Assembly (NCBI GenBank): GCA_022376925.1
Contig: JAIOJX010000026.1
Span: 197,508,400-197,572,399 of the forward strand
Source: Tragulus kanchil
Taxonomy: Eukaryota > Chordata > Mammalia > Artiodactyla > Tragulidae
DNA length: 64,000 bases
Direction of reading: 5' to 3'
Part shown: in pieces, positions 46,424-56,945 of the stretch
Numbering within the stretch: the first letter of the stretch is position 1
Layout: the number at the start of each line of letters is the position of its first letter
Program-made: the position numbers and the translations under genes
Notes under the pieces: generated by a model
Seen by the model: only the letters and a program-made list of their open reading frames with translations
The model's database searches: none
What the model was told of the DNA's origin: nothing

Positions 46424-46920
46424 GTACATCTTTTATCTCTTAAGAGACGGCATTTATAGAGTTGATCTCCTGGTATCTTCTGGAGGGGACTCGGAAGCTG
46501 TGCATATTGTGCAGAGTGGCTCATTAAAGGATTTTGCAATCAAGCCACAGTCCAAGCGAATCATTTACTTCAATGATACCGCCCAAGTCTTCATGTCAAC
46601 CTTTCTGGACGGCTCTGCATCCCACATTGTCCTACCTCACGTCCCCTTCACTGATGTGAAGAGCTTCGCTTGTGAAAACAACGACTTCCTGGTCACAGAT
46701 GGCCAGGCCGTTTTCCAACAGGATTCTCTGTCTTTTAATGAGTTCATCGTGGGATGTGACCTGAGTCATATAGAAGAGTTTGGCTTTGGCAACTTGGTCA
46801 TCTTTGGCTCGTACACCCAGCCATACCCGCTGCCAGGCCGCCCGCAGCAGCTCTCCGTGCTTTTCGGCTCCCACCAGGCCCTGGTTCAGTGGAAGCCCCC
46901 AGCGCTTGCCATCGGAGCCA
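46424..46920 (+). CDS. ROS1: ROS1 exon L, second copy from D17
   Basis: Same reading as 45335-45831, 1,089 bp downstream, with the same splice sites. Doubling would break the frame (497 is not a multiple of three). Confidence 0.86.
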
Positions 46921-47569
46921 GTGAGTGCCTGTTTCCAGCCTGGAGGCTGGCCTTGCGGAAGGAGAGGAAAGCTCGGCAGGCTTGACATGCTGACTCAACT
47001 TTGAGAGCCTTCATGTGATTATTTAGCCATCAACCCAAAGCCCTACCTAGGACTCTCTCACACATGCACAGGGTTTCTGCATTTGTTCTACATGTGTCAG
47101 TTTTGTGTTAAAAATCTCCATATCTCATCACGTACATCCTAACAGAATGGTTGGAACATTTACTGAGGGTCTCCTTGGAGCCAGGCACTGACATTCTAGT
47201 TGGAGGGAGTGCATTAGCCAGAGGGATGGAACATTTGGGTTGAGATTTTGTATCTAGGGATACAAAACTCCGGATACAAAAATTCTGGTCTAGAGTTTTC
47301 AGCCCAAAACTCTTGGGACTTGAATTTTCATCTCTGGAGAGGCTGCATATGTGGTGGGTTTGCAGAAGGGCTCTGAAGCCAGCCTGAATAGATTCAAAGG
47401 CTAGTCTCACCATTTATTAGCAGAATGACCTGGACAAGTTAATTAACCACTTCATGCATGTTCCCACTACTAGAAATAAAAAATAAGAACTGTATCTTTC
47501 TAAGGGATTGTCATACAGATCAAATTAAGATGTATAGGTAGATCACTTGGAACAGTATATAGCACAGCA

Positions 47570-47800
47570 GTTGGCAAAATTTTCTTCTATAAAGAAAGGA
47601 CCAGATAGTAAATATTTTTAGTTTTCTGGGTCGTACAGTTTCTGGCATAACTACTGAACTCTGTCCTTGCGGTGTTTAAATAGCATAGATAATACGCAAA
47701 TGAGTCACTGTGGCTGTGTTCAGGTACAGCTTTATTTACAAACACAGATCATAGGCCAGATATGGCCTGTGGGCTGCAGTTTGCCAGCCTCTGGTCCACT
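47570..47800 (+). mobile_element. hAT-type (MER) DNA transposon relic
   Basis: Familiar mammalian medium-reiteration sequence: ttggcaaaattttcttctat, aggaccagatagtaaatatt, ctgtggctgtgttcaggtac, agctttatttacaaacaca and ggcctgtgggctgcagtttg. Family name not fixed. Non-coding. Confidence 0.6.
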
Positions 47801-48281
47801 AGCAAACATTGGCTATTTTTACTTTAAGACCAAGTTAATTATATGGTTTGTCATATATCTCAAAGATGGATGAAAATGAATTAGCAAAAAAATTTTTTTT
47901 AGTATTTTGGGCTTCTAGGAGGGTGATGCTTTGCTGACACTGGGAATAATATTAGAGATTCATCATAATGTATTTGTTTATTAGGAGCTTGTATAGGACA
48001 CCCTGCTGACAGTTCTGTGCAGCCAATCATACAGCACAGACAGCGGAACAGTGGCCTCCCATTTGCTGGGCACGATGTCCCATTTGATGGGACAAAATAA
48101 GTGAGTGGAAGGGTCACTGTCTCAGTCATGTCATCATGTTAACCCTGATGATTAAGGATAGCAGGCCTATTTATCCTTTCACTCAAGGTGAAGCTGTAGA
48201 TAAATTTACTGACAATCCTTTGTGTGTCCTTGCTGATATCATTCACTCTGGTCAGTAATACTGTTCTAATCTTCCACATAG

Positions 48282-48494
48282 GCCCTTTTGCCTGGCAGAA
48301 CTGGACTTATGAAGTGAAAGTATCAACTGAAGATCTTCCTGAAACCACTCATGTGTTCTCTAATATAAGTGGGACCATCCTTAATGTACATGACCTTCAG
48401 AGTGCTACAAAATATGAGGTTTCTGTGAGAGCAAGTTCTCCCAAGGGGCCAGGTCCTTGGTCAGAGCCTTCTGTGGGAACCACCCTGGTACCAG
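48282..48494 (+). CDS. ROS1: ROS1 exon M, FN3 domain 3, first copy
   Basis: 213 nt, phase 1 to 1. It encodes PFAWQNWTYEVKVSTEDL, then PETTHVFSNISGTILNVHDL, QSATKYEVSVRASSPKGPG and PWSEPSVGTTLVP. The ATKYEVSVRASSPKGPGPWS stretch is a textbook FN3 F-G region; NWT and NIS are sequons. The acceptor is ttccacatag and the donor g|gtgaga. Splicing from exon L gives ALAIGA-S-PFAW in frame. Human ROS1 as I recall it has about 14 more residues here (see findings). Confidence 0.96.
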
Positions 48495-49363
48495 GTGAGA
48501 GAATGTTCTTGATTGAGGGGGTTATTCTGACAAAAAAGGCCTTCTCCTGTGTCCTTTAACATTTCTCACCTTAGATGTGGTAAAGAAATGAGAATGAGGG
48601 TGCATTGACCCCACAAATAGGCTTATTGTTAGAGATCAGGAAAACAAATAAAGCATGGCATGGTATTTATGTTTCTAACTTGCTATTTTGAATTGTCCAA
48701 GATATTTTTGAACAATAATATAATTTTCTTCTTCACGGTTTTCTTGTCATGGCTTAGTAAGCTGTAGCACTGCTGGGATGTTGAAGGTCTCAATGAAAGA
48801 AATTGCAGGGCTGTGAATTTTGAATTCTGTCAGCTTGGTTGAAAGAAAATGGAAATATAACTGATCCATTTATACTACCATTGTTATTGCCATTGCTTCT
48901 GAATAGGACCAATAACCAAAGCCAAAAAAAAAAAAAAAAATCTGCCATGACTGTGGTGAAATTGCTATCAAGGCAGCCTCATTACACATTTCTGTTCACA
49001 TTGAATTACAGATATTTGCTTGGGTTTTTGAGAAAAAATTTTCATCATAATGTATTTGTTTATTAGGAGCTTGTATAGGACACCCTGCTGACAGTTCTGT
49101 GCAGCCAATCATACAGCACAGACAGCGGAACAGTGGCCTCCCATTTGCTGGGCACGATGTCCCATTTGATGGGACAAAATAAGTGAGTGGAAGGGTCACT
49201 GTCTCAGTCATGTCATCATGTTAACCCTGATGATTAAGGATAGCAGGCCTATTTATCCTTTCACTCAAGGTGAAGCTGTAGATAAATTTACTGACAATCC
49301 TTTGTGTGTCCTTGCTGATATCATTCACTCTGGTCAGTAATACTGTTCTAATCTTCCACATAG

Positions 49364-49576
49364 GCCCTTTTGCCTGGCAGAACTGGACTTATGAAGTGAA
49401 AGTATCAACTGAAGATCTTCCTGAAACCACTCATGTGTTCTCTAATATAAGTGGGACCATCCTTAATGTACATGACCTTCAGAGTGCTACAAAATATGAG
49501 GTTTCTGTGAGAGCAAGTTCTCCCAAGGGGCCAGGTCCTTGGTCAGAGCCTTCTGTGGGAACCACCCTGGTACCAG
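49364..49576 (+). CDS. ROS1: ROS1 exon M, second copy from D18
   Basis: Apparently identical to 48282-48494. Symmetric phase, so doubling would insert 71 residues in frame, which no other mammal is known to have. Confidence 0.86.
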
Positions 49577-50284
49577 GTGAGAGAATGTTCTTGATTGAGG
49601 GGGTTATTCTGACAAAAAAGGCCTTCTCCCTGTGTCCTTTAACATTTCTCACCTTAGATGTGGTAAAGAAATGAGAATGAGGGTGCATTGACCCCACAAA
49701 TAGGCTTATTGTTAGAGATCAGGAAAACAAATAAAGCATGGCATGGTATTTATGTTTCTAACTTGCTATTTTGAATTGTCCAAGATATTTTTGAACAATA
49801 ATATAATTTTCTTCTTCACGGTTTTCTTGTCATGGCTTAGTAAGCTGTAGCACTGCTGGGATGTTGAAGGTCTCAATGAAAGAAATTGCAGGGCTGTGAA
49901 TTTTGAATTCTGTCAGCTTGGTTGAAAGAAAATGGAAATATAACTGATCCATTTATACTACCATTGTTATTGCCATTGCTTCTGAATAGGACCAATAACC
50001 AAAGCCAAAAAAAAAAAAAAAATCTGCCATGACTGTGGTGAAATTGCTATCAAGGCAGCCTCATTACACATTTCTGTTCACATTGAATTACAGATATTTA
50101 CATAAAAATCAGAAAGTATGTTGACTATGATAGATGATATCTTTAAGCAGATACAATTACTCATATCCTTCCAGAGTATTTTTCAAAATGCTAATTGACT
50201 TTATAAATCTAAGGAATAAGATGTGTACCTAAAAAATGTATGCTTTCTGTGATATTTCTTTCAATCTTTTTAAAAAACAAACAG

Positions 50285-50395
50285 CTACAGAACCACCATT
50301 TATCATGGCTGTGAAGGAAGATGGGCTTTGGAGTAAACCATTAAATAGCTTTGGCCCAGGAGAATTTCTGTCCTCTGAAATAGGAAATGTGTCAG
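50285..50395 (+). CDS. ROS1: ROS1 exon N, linker to second propeller, first copy
   Basis: 111 nt, phase 1 to 1. It reads (A)TEPPFIMAVKEDGLWSKPL, then NSFGPGEFLSSEIGNVS. The acceptor lies after a poor pyrimidine tract (aaaaacaaacag), and the donor is g|gtaagc. NVS is a sequon. It starts the second YWTD propeller. Confidence 0.95.
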
Positions 50396-51390
50396 GTAAG
50401 CACAGAGTTCTTTGTACACTTGGATGGCAGGTTTCTCCCGGTAAGACTTCCTGAGATATTCAACCAATTCAAAGAATGAAATGTTTGAATTTTAAGTCAA
50501 TAATGAAAGGAGAAACTATTGACTTAATTATGCTGCCAGTGACATGATGAAGAAAATGTACTCACGGGTGGAGGGCCATTTATTATTCCACGAAACGTGA
50601 GGTTATTTAATGATATATGCCCATTTCAGGAAGGCTTTGATATATTTCTTGTGTATTTTAATCTCTCAATGTCATCTCACAGTAACAGCCTATCTTGTTC
50701 TATGAAGACAGCTCTAGCTAAGTAAATGTTATGAGTTTGCTATAAGACCGGAGCACAGAACAGCTATTTGAAGTTCTAAATGATGTCTAAGAAAGAATTT
50801 CATGACAAAGAAGATTATATAATAAATGACCAAGGCAAAATTACCTGTTTATTACTTAATGTCACCTTCCATAATTATCTAGTTATTTGATTTCTTTATT
50901 TGGCCATTAAAACATACCACAGCACTTCTGACCAAAACAAGTTGGACCTGGGAGTTAGTGTGGTCCTAATGGAAAGAATGGCACTTTGAAGTTGGTTTGA
51001 GTCTGGGCTCCTCCTCTTATCATTTGAAAGACCTAGGGCAAAATAGATAATTCCATCCACCAGTCTTGGGTCAAAAATGGAAACACTCTCTACTTTATTG
51101 CCTTAAGAGTTGAGTGAGAAAAAAAAAAATCTGCCATGACTGTGGTGAAATTGCTATCAAGGCAGCCTCATTACACATTTCTGTTCACATTGAATTACAG
51201 ATATTTACATAAAATCAGAAAGTATGTTGACTATGATAGATGATATCTTTAAGCAGATACAATTACTCATATCCTTCCAGAGTATTTTTCAAAATGCTAA
51301 TTGACTTTATAAATCTAAGGAATAAGATGTGTACCTAAAAAATGTATGCTTTCTGTGATATTTCTTTCAATCTTTTTAAAAAACAAACAG

Positions 51391-51501
51391 CTACAGAACC
51401 ACCATTTATCATGGCTGTGAAGGAAGATGGGCTTTGGAGTAAACCATTAAATAGCTTTGGCCCAGGAGAATTTCTGTCCTCTGAAATAGGAAATGTGTCA
51501 G
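51391..51501 (+). CDS. ROS1: ROS1 exon N, second copy from D19
   Basis: Apparently identical to 50285-50395, with the same flanks. Confidence 0.85.
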
Positions 51502-52224
51502 GTAAGCACAGAGTTCTTTGTACACTTGGATGGCAGGTTTCTCCCGGTAAGACTTCCTGAGATATTCAACCAATTCAAAGAATGAAATGTTTGAATTTTA
51601 AGTCAATAATGAAAGGAGAAACTATTGACTTAATTATGCTGCCAGTGACATGATGAAGAAAATGTACTCACGGGTGGAGGGCCATTTATTATTCCACGAA
51701 ACGTGAGGTTATTTAATGATATATGCCCATTTCAGGAAGGCTTTGATATATTTCTTGTGTATTTTAATCTCTCAATGTCATCTCACAGTAACAGCCTATC
51801 TTGTTCTATGAAGACAGCTCTAGCTAAGTAAATGTTATGAGTTTGCTATAAGACCGGAGCACAGAACAGCTATTTGAAGTTCTAAATGATGTCTAAGAAA
51901 GAATTTCATGACAAAGAAGATTATATAATAAATGACCAAGGCAAAATTACCTGTTTATTACTTAATGTCACCTTCCATAATTATCTAGTTATTTGATTTC
52001 TTTATTTGGCCATTAAAACATACCACAGCACTTCTGACCAAAACAAGTTGGACCTGGGAGTTAGTGTGGTCCTAATGGAAAGAATGGCACTTTGAAGTTG
52101 GTTTGAGTCTGGGCTCCTCCTCTTATCATTTGAAAGACCTAGGGCAAAATAGATAATTCCATCCACCAGTCTTGGGTCAAAAATGGAAACACTCTCTACT
52201 TTATTGCCTTAAGAGTTGAGTGAG

Positions 52225-52495
52225 ATTTATAAAAGTGCCCAGGACAATGTTGGTAAAGAGGAGATGCTCAACGAATATTAGTTCCTGTGTCTAGTCCCAG
52301 GGCTTAAGATTTTTGGATAATATTATTGAAACATTCTCAACACTTCTCTGAAGTTCTAGTGAATATCTATGTTAGGAAATGCTTGAACATTATGTGGAGG
52401 TGATTTGTTGACACACTATGTGTGATTTGTTGACTCACTATGTTTACCCTGGCATACGTGAAAAAATAACTGCTGCCAACTCACTTTGTTTTGAG
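52225..52495. other. Intron end before exon O
   Basis: Unique intronic sequence. It contains a short direct repeat (tgatttgttgac...cactatgt at about 52401 and 52423). It ends in a T-rich tract and a TTTTGAG acceptor. Confidence 0.4.
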
Positions 52496-52674
52496 ACCTG
52501 GATTGGTATAACAACAGCCTCTACTACAGTGACACGAAAGGGGATGTTTATGTGTGGCTGCTGAATGGGACGGACATCTCAGAGAATTATCACATACCCA
52601 ACATCGCGGGAGCAGGGGCTTTAGCTTTTGAGTGGCTGGGTCACTTTCTCTACTGGGCTGGAAAGACCTATGTG
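52496..52674 (+). CDS. ROS1: ROS1 exon O, second propeller
   Basis: 179 nt, phase 1 in, phase 0 out. It encodes (D)LDWYNNSLYYSDTKGDVYV, WLLNGTDISENYHIPNIAGA and GALAFEWLGHFLYWAGKTYV. LYYSDTKG and LYWAGK are YWTD-type propeller motifs; NNS and NGT are sequons. The acceptor ends GAG rather than the commoner CAG/TAG. The donor is gtg|gtaagt. Not duplicated. Confidence 0.96.
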
Positions 52675-53621
52675 GTAAGTTAAAGCCTGGCATTCTACAC
52701 ACTCTCCCACCCACTTTAGTGAATGGAATGTCATTTTTGTGATTTTTTTCATACTTGTGGACCACCTATGCTATGATTTACTTAATATTTATTTCTGAGC
52801 CTACTCACCTTTTAATTCGTGTACTTATGTAGAAAGGAAATTCTATGTCAGTATTTGGTTTATTAGTTGTGTATTTTCAATTATATCTTAAAATAAGCAT
52901 ATTAAAATGTTCACCAGTGGGAGCAGTGTCCGGGGGAAGATGGCACACTCCAAAGGCATGATTGAAAAAAACTATGTGAGGGCACTGTTTTCAACAGTAT
53001 GGACAGGGCTAAGGAAAATGAGCAAAGGATGGTTCTGCATGCCCTGGACTAGCAAGTGTGGGAGGATATTACTGCCTCCACGTATAAAGGGCAAGGGAGA
53101 GAAGAGAACAAATAGGGATGCTGTAGCTTTAGGAGACTTGCTAACATGAAAACCAGCCACTGTCAAAAGGTATGGTCTATCAAGGAGTGATATGGGGGTG
53201 CATATGTACCTCCATCCCTCTTTTCTTCTATCTTCTGATTTTCTGCTCCTACTTCCATTGGCTGAACCTCTTTGGATGCCAGAGAACAGGCAGCTGGGTC
53301 GATGAAGTCCATCAGTGTCAGGCTCGGGACACGGTAAGGGTGGGCAGGGTGGAAAGTGGGGGCAAGATCTTCCGTGAACTGTGCATGCTGAAGAAAAAGA
53401 TGGTTGGTGGTGAGAACAGCAGTCTCATAGATCAAGAAAGAAATAATTTCGACTTCATGGTACTTCATGGTAATTGTCCTAGTTTTACAAAAAATCATTT
53501 TCTAATCAGGAGGGCACATGTCCATTTGCTTATTTACTCATTATCTGTTACCAACATGTTTAGAGTTTTGAGAATAGGTGTAGTTTGAAGAAAACAGTAA
53601 ACATGTCTCTGCACTTAAAAA
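52675..53621. other. Intronic stretch, possibly an ancient repeat
   Basis: From about 52900 to 53480 the sequence is less AT-rich and has the feel of an old interspersed repeat (gcacactccaaaggcatgat, ctacttccattggctgaacc), but I could not assign a family. An open frame on each strand there lacks any recognisable domain. Confidence 0.35.
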
Positions 53622-53760
53622 AAACAGCTTTATTGAGATATAATTCATATACCATAAAATTCTCCTTTTGATGGTATAAAGTGCAGTGGTTTTTGTATGG
53701 TCTGTGCTCTGCAGCCATCACCCATCACTTGCCCCTGCTCTTTTCACGACCTAAAAATAA
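53622..53760 (-). mobile_element. L1 3'-UTR relic, minus strand
   Basis: Starts with the familiar minus-strand L1M end agctttattgagatataatt catataccataaaattctcc and includes gcagccatcacccatcact. Confidence 0.6.
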
Positions 53761-53766
53761 ATTCAT

Positions 53767-53880
53767 GGGGACTTCCCTGGTGGTCCAGTGACTAAGACTC
53801 CACATTCCCAATGCAGGGGGCCTGGGTTTGATTCCTGGTCAAGAAACTAGATCCCATATGTCACAATTAAGACCCCCACA
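53767..53880 (+). mobile_element. CHR/Bov-tA SINE fragment, plus strand
   Basis: Head gggacttccctggtggtcca, B-box-like gggtttgattcctggtc, body truncated after gtcacaattaagaccc. Confidence 0.8.
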
Positions 53881-54413
53881 GCTTCCAAAATAGAATCATG
53901 ATTCAGTAGAAGAAGCATACGGAAAAATGTACTTAGAAGCAAGGTAATATGATATTGTTTGAATTCATTAGTGCCAATGACTTGTAGGCAGAATGGAGTT
54001 GAGTGGGGTTAATCAGAGAATGCTCCCTAGAATGGACTCATTTGAAAATAATTTTGAAAGAGAAAGTAGAAGAGTAGTATAAAAACTGGTTTTAAGTATT
54101 AGCTCTGGCTCTTATACACAATCTAACTCCTTGAAAAGTCACTTCATTTCTTTGAACACAGTTTACTTGTGAAAAAGTAGGAAATGGAAGTTCTTTACAG
54201 GCTTAAATAAGGTTATAAGAACTAGTATTTTAAAGATAAAAGCTACAGTTCCTGGCATATAATGGTTACTCAGTAATGACAGTAATTAATATTAGGGAGA
54301 TGTACGGACAGAGAGGAGCAAGGAGAAACATCACCATGTATCAGGAGTGTATGTCATCTTTGGGAGCCTAATCAAATATATTCTTATATGTTGATTATGT
54401 GTTGATTGTCTAG
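53881..54413. other. Intronic stretch, nothing recognised
   Basis: AT-rich unique sequence up to the edge of D20. Confidence 0.35.
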
Positions 54414-54674
54414 GTGTATGATTAGGAAGAGCAAGTATTTTAACTCAAAATAAATGTATCTCCTTCCTCTTTAGAGACATGAAAAGGAGTAAGCTTCCTT
54501 GTAATTACAGTCCCGAGGCTAGGCACAGGACCCAGCACAGAGTGTGCATAAATATTTGTGGTTGAACAAATGAGTGGATGAATGTAGTTATTTACTCACA
54601 ATTGCAATAAACATTCAGAAATAATGATGCCACTTAAACACCACTCACTGATGCTTTATGATGATGCTTTATAG

Positions 54675-54866
54675 ATACAACGACAGTCTGTGTTGACAGG
54701 ACACACAGACATTGTGACCCACGTGAAGCTGCTGGTGAATGATATGGTGGTGGACTCCGTTGGTGGATACCTCTACTGGACCACACTCTATTCAGTTGAA
54801 AGCACCAGGCTAAATGGGGAAAGTCCATTTGTACTGCAGGCGCAGCCTTGGCTTTCTGGGAAAAAG
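54675..54866 (+). CDS. ROS1: ROS1 exon P, second propeller, first copy
   Basis: 192 nt, phase 0 to 0. It encodes IQRQSVLTGHTDIVTHVKLL, VNDMVVDSVGG, YLYWTTLYSVESTRLNG and ESPFVLQAQPWLSGKK. YLYWTTLYSVESTRLNG is a near-canonical LDL-receptor-type YWTD repeat. The acceptor is atgctttatag and the donor aag|gtaaaa, weaker than consensus. Confidence 0.96.
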
Positions 54867-55784
54867 GTAAAAGTGAAAAAAAAAAAAAGATCATTTAATA
54901 GTACTAAATAGTTCTGTTGTATAGTTATAATAATACTGTTTCCACTTGTTGTGAACACTTCAGGTAGAATCTGAAAAGAAATATTGCTATGGTAAGATCT
55001 CAGTGTAATCACAATTTCTCTGTCTTATTTGATTACCATAATTGATTAAATAACATATAATACGGAGACTTTATATTTGGCTTTATATTGAATGGGCTCA
55101 CACTTGAAGAGCATTTTAGTTTGTTTTTGTAGCCTTTAGGATTCTATTGGATATCAGAAAGTTTCGAGCTTCTTCTTGGGTGATGACTAGGTGTTTTATT
55201 ATTTTTAGTCAATTCCTGGTACTGACTACTCTAAAAACTGTGTAACTCCTAGGAAAGTTACTTGACTTTTCTGTGACTATTTTATTACCTGAAAAATGGG
55301 AATGTTAACAGTTGTTCTATATCTTAGGATTGTTTTGATGATTAAATGAGATATTTGATGGGAAGCAGTGAGAAAAACCACTCAATAGTTAAGCTATATT
55401 TTCTAACTCAATCTAAAAAATCCACTGATATATTAATAGAAATGGTTCTTTTTTTTTAATTGGAATACTTAAATGCTCTAGTACAAATTTTAATTTTTTC
55501 ATGTATCAGGAGTGTTGTTTTTAGTGTATGATTAGGAAGAGCAAGTATTTTAACTCAAAATAAATGTATCTCCTTCCTCTTTAGAGACATGAAAAGGAGT
55601 AAGCTTCCTTGTAATTACAGTCCCGAGGCTAGGCACAGGACCCAGCACAGAGTGTGCATAAATATTTGTGGTTGAACAAATGAGTGGATGAATGTAGTTA
55701 TTTACTCACAATTGCAATAAACATTCAGAAATAATGATGCCACTTAAACACCACTCACTGATGCTTTATGATGATGCTTTATAG

Positions 55785-55976
55785 ATACAACGACAGTCTG
55801 TGTTGACAGGACACACAGACATTGTGACCCACGTGAAGCTGCTGGTGAATGATATGGTGGTGGACTCCGTTGGTGGATACCTCTACTGGACCACACTCTA
55901 TTCAGTTGAAAGCACCAGGCTAAATGGGGAAAGTCCATTTGTACTGCAGGCGCAGCCTTGGCTTTCTGGGAAAAAG
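55785..55976 (+). CDS. ROS1: ROS1 exon P, second copy from D20
   Basis: Apparently identical to 54675-54866. In-frame if doubled, but treated as the same exon represented twice. Confidence 0.85.
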
Positions 55977-56559
55977 GTAAAAGTGAAAAAAAAAAAAAGA
56001 TCATTTAATAGTACTAAATAGTTCTGTTGTATAGTTATAATAATACTGTTTCCACTTGTTGTGAACACTTCAGGTAGAATCTGAAAAGAAATATTGCTAT
56101 GGTAAGATCTCAGTGTAATCACAATTTCTCTGTCTTATTTGATTACCATAATTGATTAAATAACATATAATACGGAGACTTTATACTTGGCTTTATATTG
56201 AATGGGCTCACACTTGAAGAGCATTTTAGTTTGTTTTTGTAGCCTTTAGGATTCTATTGGATATCAGAAAGTTTCGAGCTTCTTCTTGGGTGATGACTAG
56301 GTGTTTTATTATTTTTAGTCAATTCCTGGTACTGACTACTCTAAAAACTGTGTAACTCCTAGGAAAGTTACTTGACTTTTCTGTGACTATTTTATTACCT
56401 GAAAAATGGGAATGTTAACAGTTGTTCTATATCTTAGGATTGTTTTGATGATTAAATGAGATATTTGATGGGAAGCAGTGAGAAAAACCACTCAATAGTT
56501 AAGCTATATTTTCTAACTCAATCTAAAAAATCCACTGATATATTAATAGAAATGGTTCT

Positions 56560-56945
56560 AGAACAAATGTTATTTTTACTTCCTCAGCTTCTAGAAGCAA
56601 TACCTATTTTTCTTGATCCTGTTTAGCTATGCTCTAGCTACCCATCTAAATTTTTGAATTTTGTTTTCTCTGATGACCATGAGAATACATCTACTGTGGA
56701 AAATTTAAAATTACTGAAAAGCACAAAGAAGAAATAAATCATCCATACTATTTCTATCCATTTAATATTTATTCAAATTTATTTTAAGCCCTTTCTGCTG
56801 TCAAAAGAGATAAAATATACTTAATACAGGTATTCCAGATCATCTATAAACAAACACACAATTGTTAAGTCATTTGATCCTCAATTCCAAAAGATGTATT
56901 GGTTATATGCAGATTATAACAGAGGTATTTAAAAAAAAAATTTAT
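56560..56945. other. Intronic stretch, nothing recognised
   Basis: AT-rich unique sequence between D20 and D21. Confidence 0.35.

Larger units (their letters stand above)
45132..47309. repeat. Tandem duplication D17, period 1,089 bp, containing exon L
   Basis: Copy 1 is 45132-46220 and copy 2 is 46221-47309, meeting without filler. I noticed no coding difference between the two 497-nt exon copies. Confidence 0.95.
47960..50099. repeat. Tandem duplication D18, period about 1,082 bp, containing exon M
   Basis: Copy 1 is 47960-49017 and copy 2 is 49042-50099. The filler 49018-49041 (gcttgggtttttgagaaaaaattt) is unexplained by either flank. Homopolymer differences include ttctcctgtg versus ttctccctgtg just after exon M. 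Confidence 0.94.
50012..52224. repeat. Tandem duplication D19, period about 1,107 bp, containing exon N, chained to D18
   Basis: Copy 1 is 50012-51118 and copy 2 is 51119-52224. The join sits in an A-run: gttgagtgag is followed directly by the A-run that begins the unit. A short stretch around 50021-50099 is present three times in all (48941, 50021, 51128). Confidence 0.93.
54414..56559. repeat. Tandem duplication D20, period 1,110 bp, containing exon P
   Basis: Copy 1 is 54414-55449 and copy 2 is 55524-56559. The 74-bp filler 55450-55523 is a badly corrupted blend of the sequence after copy 2 (tctagtacaaat versus tctagaacaaat) and that before copy 1 (catgtatcaggagtgt, original at 54334). 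This is the clearest noisy-read junction. Confidence 0.94.

Noticed and set aside
48200..48251. Possible small exon (phase-compatible 51 nt ending at ctg|gtcagt) between exons L and M
   Set aside because: The following intron would be only about 30 bp, too short for splicing, and the peptide does not resemble ROS1.
53172..53588. 138-codon plus-strand open frame with a hydrophobic start
   Set aside because: Lies in repeat-like intron between exons O and P, has an equally long frame on the opposite strand and no recognisable domain.
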